A stretch of 8,863 bases of DNA from Alphaproteobacteria bacterium UBA6062 (GTDB lineage: Bacteria > Pseudomonadota > Alphaproteobacteria > Sneathiellales > Sneathiellaceae). The notes under the pieces were generated by a model. That model was not told where the DNA came from. It searched no databases and saw nothing but the letters and a program-made list of their open reading frames with translations. The position numbers and the translations under genes were made by a program. Positions 6,963 through 8,863 of this stretch are shown here, piece after piece. Each line of letters begins with the position of its first letter. Within the stretch, counting starts at the first letter, position 1. The stretch spans positions 1-8,863 of the forward strand of contig DIYE01000190.1 in assembly GCA_002428885.1 (NCBI GenBank). The letters are read 5' to 3'.

Positions 6963-7002
6963 GCGTGAAAAAAGCGTGAATTGCGACAAATACTCGCGTG
7001 AG
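6963..7002 (+). promoter_or_regulatory. Three phased GCGTGAR heptamers, probable SARP-type binding site
   Basis: GCGTGAA occurs at 6963-6969 and 6974-6980, and GCGTGAG at 6996-7002. Start-to-start distances are exactly 11 and 22 bp, so all three face the same side of the helix. SARP regulators are known to bind heptameric direct repeats set 11 or 22 bp apart. The adjacent minus-strand gene encodes a SARP/BTAD-like regulator. The site lies 111 bp before the PAP2 start and 141 bp from the regulator start, so it could serve either gene. A 6/7 match (GCTTGAA, 7005-7011) follows out of phase. Confidence 0.55.
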
Positions 7003-7056
7003 GTGCTTGAATTCTAGTGCGGAAGCCGATCAATTAAATGCCGGGAACAGCACATA

Positions 7057-7106
7057 ATACGGCTGGAAATTGGTGTAGGGGCTCCAGATCAGCCGGTATG
7101 AAGGAG
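7057..7106 (+). promoter_or_regulatory. Bulged leader hairpin directly before the PAP2 Shine-Dalgarno
   Basis: ATACGGCTG (7057-7065) pairs with CAGCCGGTAT (7090-7099) over 9 base pairs with one bulged G and a 24-base interior. The right arm ends one base before AAGGAG (7101-7106), the ribosome site of the PAP2 gene. A shorter alternative stem, CTGGA (7063-7067) with TCCAG (7083-7087), shares three bases with the first. It may be an mRNA control element or a DNA dyad. The transcription start is unknown. Confidence 0.35.
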
Positions 7107-7113
7107 AACGAAA

Positions 7114-8250
7114 ATGACAATTGCAGGATATCTCGCTGCGTTGAACGGCGAAAATGGTGAGAACGGGGAAAATGGCGAAAATGGTGAGAATGGCGAAAAC
7201 GGAGAGAATGGAGAAGGTCGGGGGATAAGTGCCTACACATCCGGTGCTCTTATCCGAAGCCGTGACGGTATTGTTGGGCCTTGGAAAGACCCGCTCCAGC
7301 ATCCGGGGCAGGGACCTGTGGATGATGATTCCGCCATGGAAAACTGGTCAGCAAGGGTTCGTTCCCACATTGTGGATTTTGACCTTGGTTCAAGTATGCG
7401 TTTCCGGGCGGGAAACGGTAATAGTGAGGGGGTTAAGATCTTATCCCGGATTGGTGGTGGTTCCGGAAACGGGCAGATCGTCAAGATTATCCGGCCGAGT
7501 GCCGACACGCTGCTGGAAAAGCAGTTACAGCATGTGGTTTCCTATTCGGATCTCCGTTCAGATAGGGCGTCGGAGATTATTTCCCAGGTTGGAGGGGTCG
7601 TAACCTACTTCGCTGGGATCGGTTTTCTGCATCATGAGCGGACCAAATATACTTTGGAGGCTCTTTCAGCTTTCCTGCGGGCCCTAATCCCGACGGAAAT
7701 GCGCATCAAGCATGCTTTGGCCTGTCCAAGGCCGGCCGAGTTTAGCCCGCAGATTAATCCGATGATCCAGACACCGGGACATGGAACTTTTCCAAGCGGG
7801 CATGCAACGGAGTCTTTCCTGGTTGCTTATATCCTGTCAGTTCTTGTTAAAGACAAGGAAACCCAAACCTACGGGGCCAACAATCGTGTCTGGCAACAGC
7901 AGTTGATGAGACAGGCCGCAAGGATTGCGACCAATCGCGTGGTTGCCGGTGTTCATTTCCCGGCGGACAGTGCTTCGGGGCAGGTGGCCGGGCTTTGTGT
8001 GGCCCGTTATCTCATCGCCCTTGCGGAAGGGGCGGATACATCCTTTACGGGATGGAAATTTGATGGCGAAGCCTATGGGGACAGGGATTTCCCCTGGAAA
8101 GACATTCTGGAAACGGTTGAAAGCGGTAGCACAAACGCCAACACCGGCAGTTTCATGGCACCAAGAAACTCATTTGCTATCGAGGAAACAGCCTCTGATC
8201 TCAAACCGATAAAATGGCTCTGGGCGAAAGCCAAATCGGAGTGGCAGTAG
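7114..8250 (+). CDS. PAP2-superfamily enzyme (vanadium haloperoxidase/acid phosphatase fold) with Asn-Gly-Glu repeat N-terminus
   Basis: This 378-aa protein carries all three PAP2 active-site motifs. K199-x6-R206-P207 lies in RIKHALACPRP. PSGH is at 227-230 in TPGHGTFPSGHATESF. R275-x5-H281-x3-D285 lies in NRVVAGVHFPAD. In this superfamily these residues bind phosphate or vanadate, and the histidines do catalysis, so the enzyme could be a phosphatase or a vanadium-dependent haloperoxidase; sequence by eye does not separate the two. No signal peptide or membrane anchor is visible, so it looks cytoplasmic unless exported unconventionally. After a short hydrophobic start (IAGYLAAL) come eight Asn-Gly-Glu triplets (11-34), then a Gly-rich region to about 120 with no domain I recognise; the catalytic fold starts near 135. 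The ATG at 7114 follows AAGGAG at 7 bases. A subtilase gene starts 31 bp downstream, probably in the same operon. Confidence 0.88.
   Translation: MTIAGYLAALNGENGENGENGENGENGENGENGEGRGISAYTSGALIRSRDGIVGPWKDPLQHPGQGPVDDDSAMENWSARVRSHIVDFDLGSSMRFRAGNGNSEGVKILSRIGGGSGNGQIVKIIRPSADTLLEKQLQHVVSYSDLRSDRASEIISQVGGVVTYFAGIGFLHHERTKYTLEALSAFLRALIPTEMRIKHALACPRPAEFSPQINPMIQTPGHGTFPSGHATESFLVAYILSVLVKDKETQTYGANNRVWQQQLMRQAARIATNRVVAGVHFPADSASGQVAGLCVARYLIALAEGADTSFTGWKFDGEAYGDRDFPWKDILETVESGSTNANTGSFMAPRNSFAIEETASDLKPIKWLWAKAKSEWQ
7144..7215 (+). repeat. 8 x 9-bp in-frame tandem repeat encoding (Asn-Gly-Glu)8
   Basis: Eight consecutive 9-base units of the form AAY-GGN-GAR encode residues 11-34 of the PAP2 protein. 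The peptide unit is perfect, but the third codon positions vary: all four glycine codons, both Glu and both Asn codons are used. This suggests an old array kept for its peptide rather than a fresh slippage product. In the Gly-X-Y register it reads Gly-Glu-Asn, collagen-like in period but lacking proline. Confidence 0.9.
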
Positions 8251-8281
8251 AAACCGGACCTGCAATAAAGAGGCTATGACG

Positions 8282-8863
8282 ATGACAAATGAATGGCACC
8301 TGAATGATCTTAGTCCGATCAGCGTCCGCCCGGAAACAGATTGGCTTGTTAATGTCGAGGGGGAAAACAGTCCCCTGATCTATTCTCTGCGATTGCAGAC
8401 GGGAGGCGCTGCGGCTCTATTCGACGTTTTGTCAGATTTGTATGTGCCGGGAAATGTCGCTGTGGCTTCCTTTGCGGAAGATCAGATGTTGAAGACAGGT
8501 TGGCAGGGTTTTGCCACCACGCATCATGTCATGCTTTTGCAGACAACCTTCGTCAAGCTTTTCCAATTCCTGAAGGCCAATCTGGATCAAAATAACCAGT
8601 TACTGGCTGGACCGGAGATTGAACTGGAAATACAGGCAGATGAAGGCTCTGCCGGTGATTTGACTGCTTTAATCAACGATCAGAGCGGAAGCTCGCTTCT
8701 GGATGTTATACCGGCTTCTCGTCCCATGAATATTGCGGACTTCGGCTTGACTGATCCGGCAGAGATGCCCGTGCCCGGCCAAAGTGATTTTGATGAGCAT
8801 TCGGTTATTACAGTGATCATTGATGACGGCATCGGGGTCGCCAATCATCGCTTCAGAATGACT
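8282..8863 (+). CDS. Subtilisin-like serine protease (S8), N-terminal part; gene runs off the window
   Basis: The frame is open to the last base, giving 194 codons. The first 170 or so residues (MTNEWHLNDLSPISVRPETD..., then LRLQTGGAAALFDVLSDLYV and LLQTTFVKLFQFLKANLD) form a region I do not recognise, unlike the usual inhibitor-I9 propeptide. Near the edge comes SVITVIIDDGIGVANHRFR, which fits the catalytic-Asp block of the subtilase family (hydrophobic strand then D-D-G-I); the likely catalytic Asp is residue 181. The His and Ser blocks lie outside the window. No signal peptide is seen, which suggests a cytoplasmic protease. Start choice: AAAGAGG sits 8 bases before the ATG at 8282 but only 2 before the in-frame ATG at 8276, so 8282 is preferred. 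The gene follows the PAP2 gene by 31 bp and is probably co-transcribed with it. Confidence 0.75.
   Translation, partial: MTNEWHLNDLSPISVRPETDWLVNVEGENSPLIYSLRLQTGGAAALFDVLSDLYVPGNVAVASFAEDQMLKTGWQGFATTHHVMLLQTTFVKLFQFLKANLDQNNQLLAGPEIELEIQADEGSAGDLTALINDQSGSSLLDVIPASRPMNIADFGLTDPAEMPVPGQSDFDEHSVITVIIDDGIGVANHRFRMT

Larger units (their letters stand above)
6822..7113. other. Divergent intergenic region of 292 bp
   Basis: No gene is visible here. The stretch holds the regulator's ribosome site and promoter candidate on the left, the three phased heptamers in the middle, and a leader inverted repeat plus Shine-Dalgarno on the right. A convincing plus-strand -35/-10 pair was not found. CATAAT (7053-7058) and TTGAAT (7008-7013) are isolated hexamers without a partner at 16-18 bp, which would suit an activator-dependent promoter. 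Confidence 0.6.

Noticed and set aside
7008..7058. A sigma-70 promoter for the PAP2 gene built from TTGAAT (7008-7013) or CATAAT (7053-7058).
   Set aside because: Neither hexamer has a partner at 16-18 bp spacing, so no complete promoter can be claimed.
7144..7215. 9-bp repeats as a CRISPR or iteron array.
   Set aside because: The units are contiguous without spacers, in frame, and vary only at synonymous positions, so they are a coding repeat.
7030..7302. Minus-strand open frames across the PAP2 N-terminus, rich in Phe, Ile and His repeats.
   Set aside because: They are the reverse complement of the GGN-GAR-AAY repeat; no ribosome site or known protein features.
1..8863. Insertion sequences, integrase genes, tRNA genes or attachment sites.
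   Set aside because: No transposase or integrase reading frames, terminal inverted repeats with target duplications, or tRNA structures were seen.

Overview
The window looks like chromosomal DNA of an alphaproteobacterium of moderate GC content, probably a free-living, light-exposed one. This is inferred from the DUF3422-type C-terminus at the left edge, the style of the photolyase and regulators, and Shine-Dalgarno-led genes with GTG/TTG starts. I cannot name the genus from the sequence alone.

Layout from left to right: (1) the 3' end of a DUF3422-family membrane protein (+); (2) a class I photolyase with a TTG start (+); (3) two tandem paralogous LuxR-type regulators (-), both 383 aa and about 65% identical by hand alignment without gaps; (4) a nitroreductase (+), divergent from the second regulator; (5) a strong bidirectional terminator; (6) a 554-aa SARP/BTAD-like winged-helix plus TPR regulator (-), starting at GTG; (7) a 292-bp divergent intergenic region; (8) a PAP2/vanadium-haloperoxidase-fold enzyme with an N-terminal run of eight Asn-Gly-Glu triplets (+); (9) the 5' part of a subtilisin-like (S8) protease (+), cut by the window edge.

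The left half is mostly housekeeping or stress response: DNA repair by light, flavin-dependent reduction, and two sensor-like regulators. An 18-bp perfect inverted repeat (2981-2998) sits in front of the first LuxR gene. A degraded relative of it lies in the promoter region shared by the second LuxR gene and the nitroreductase gene.

The right-hand locus is the most interesting part. The SARP-like regulator is divergent from a two-gene unit pairing a PAP2-fold enzyme with a subtilase. Between them lie three copies of the heptamer GCGTGAR whose starts are exactly 11 and 22 bp apart, which is the geometry known for SARP binding sites. Just before the PAP2 gene's Shine-Dalgarno there is a 9-bp bulged inverted repeat. 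I infer a regulated PAP2/protease module whose biological role I cannot assign from sequence.
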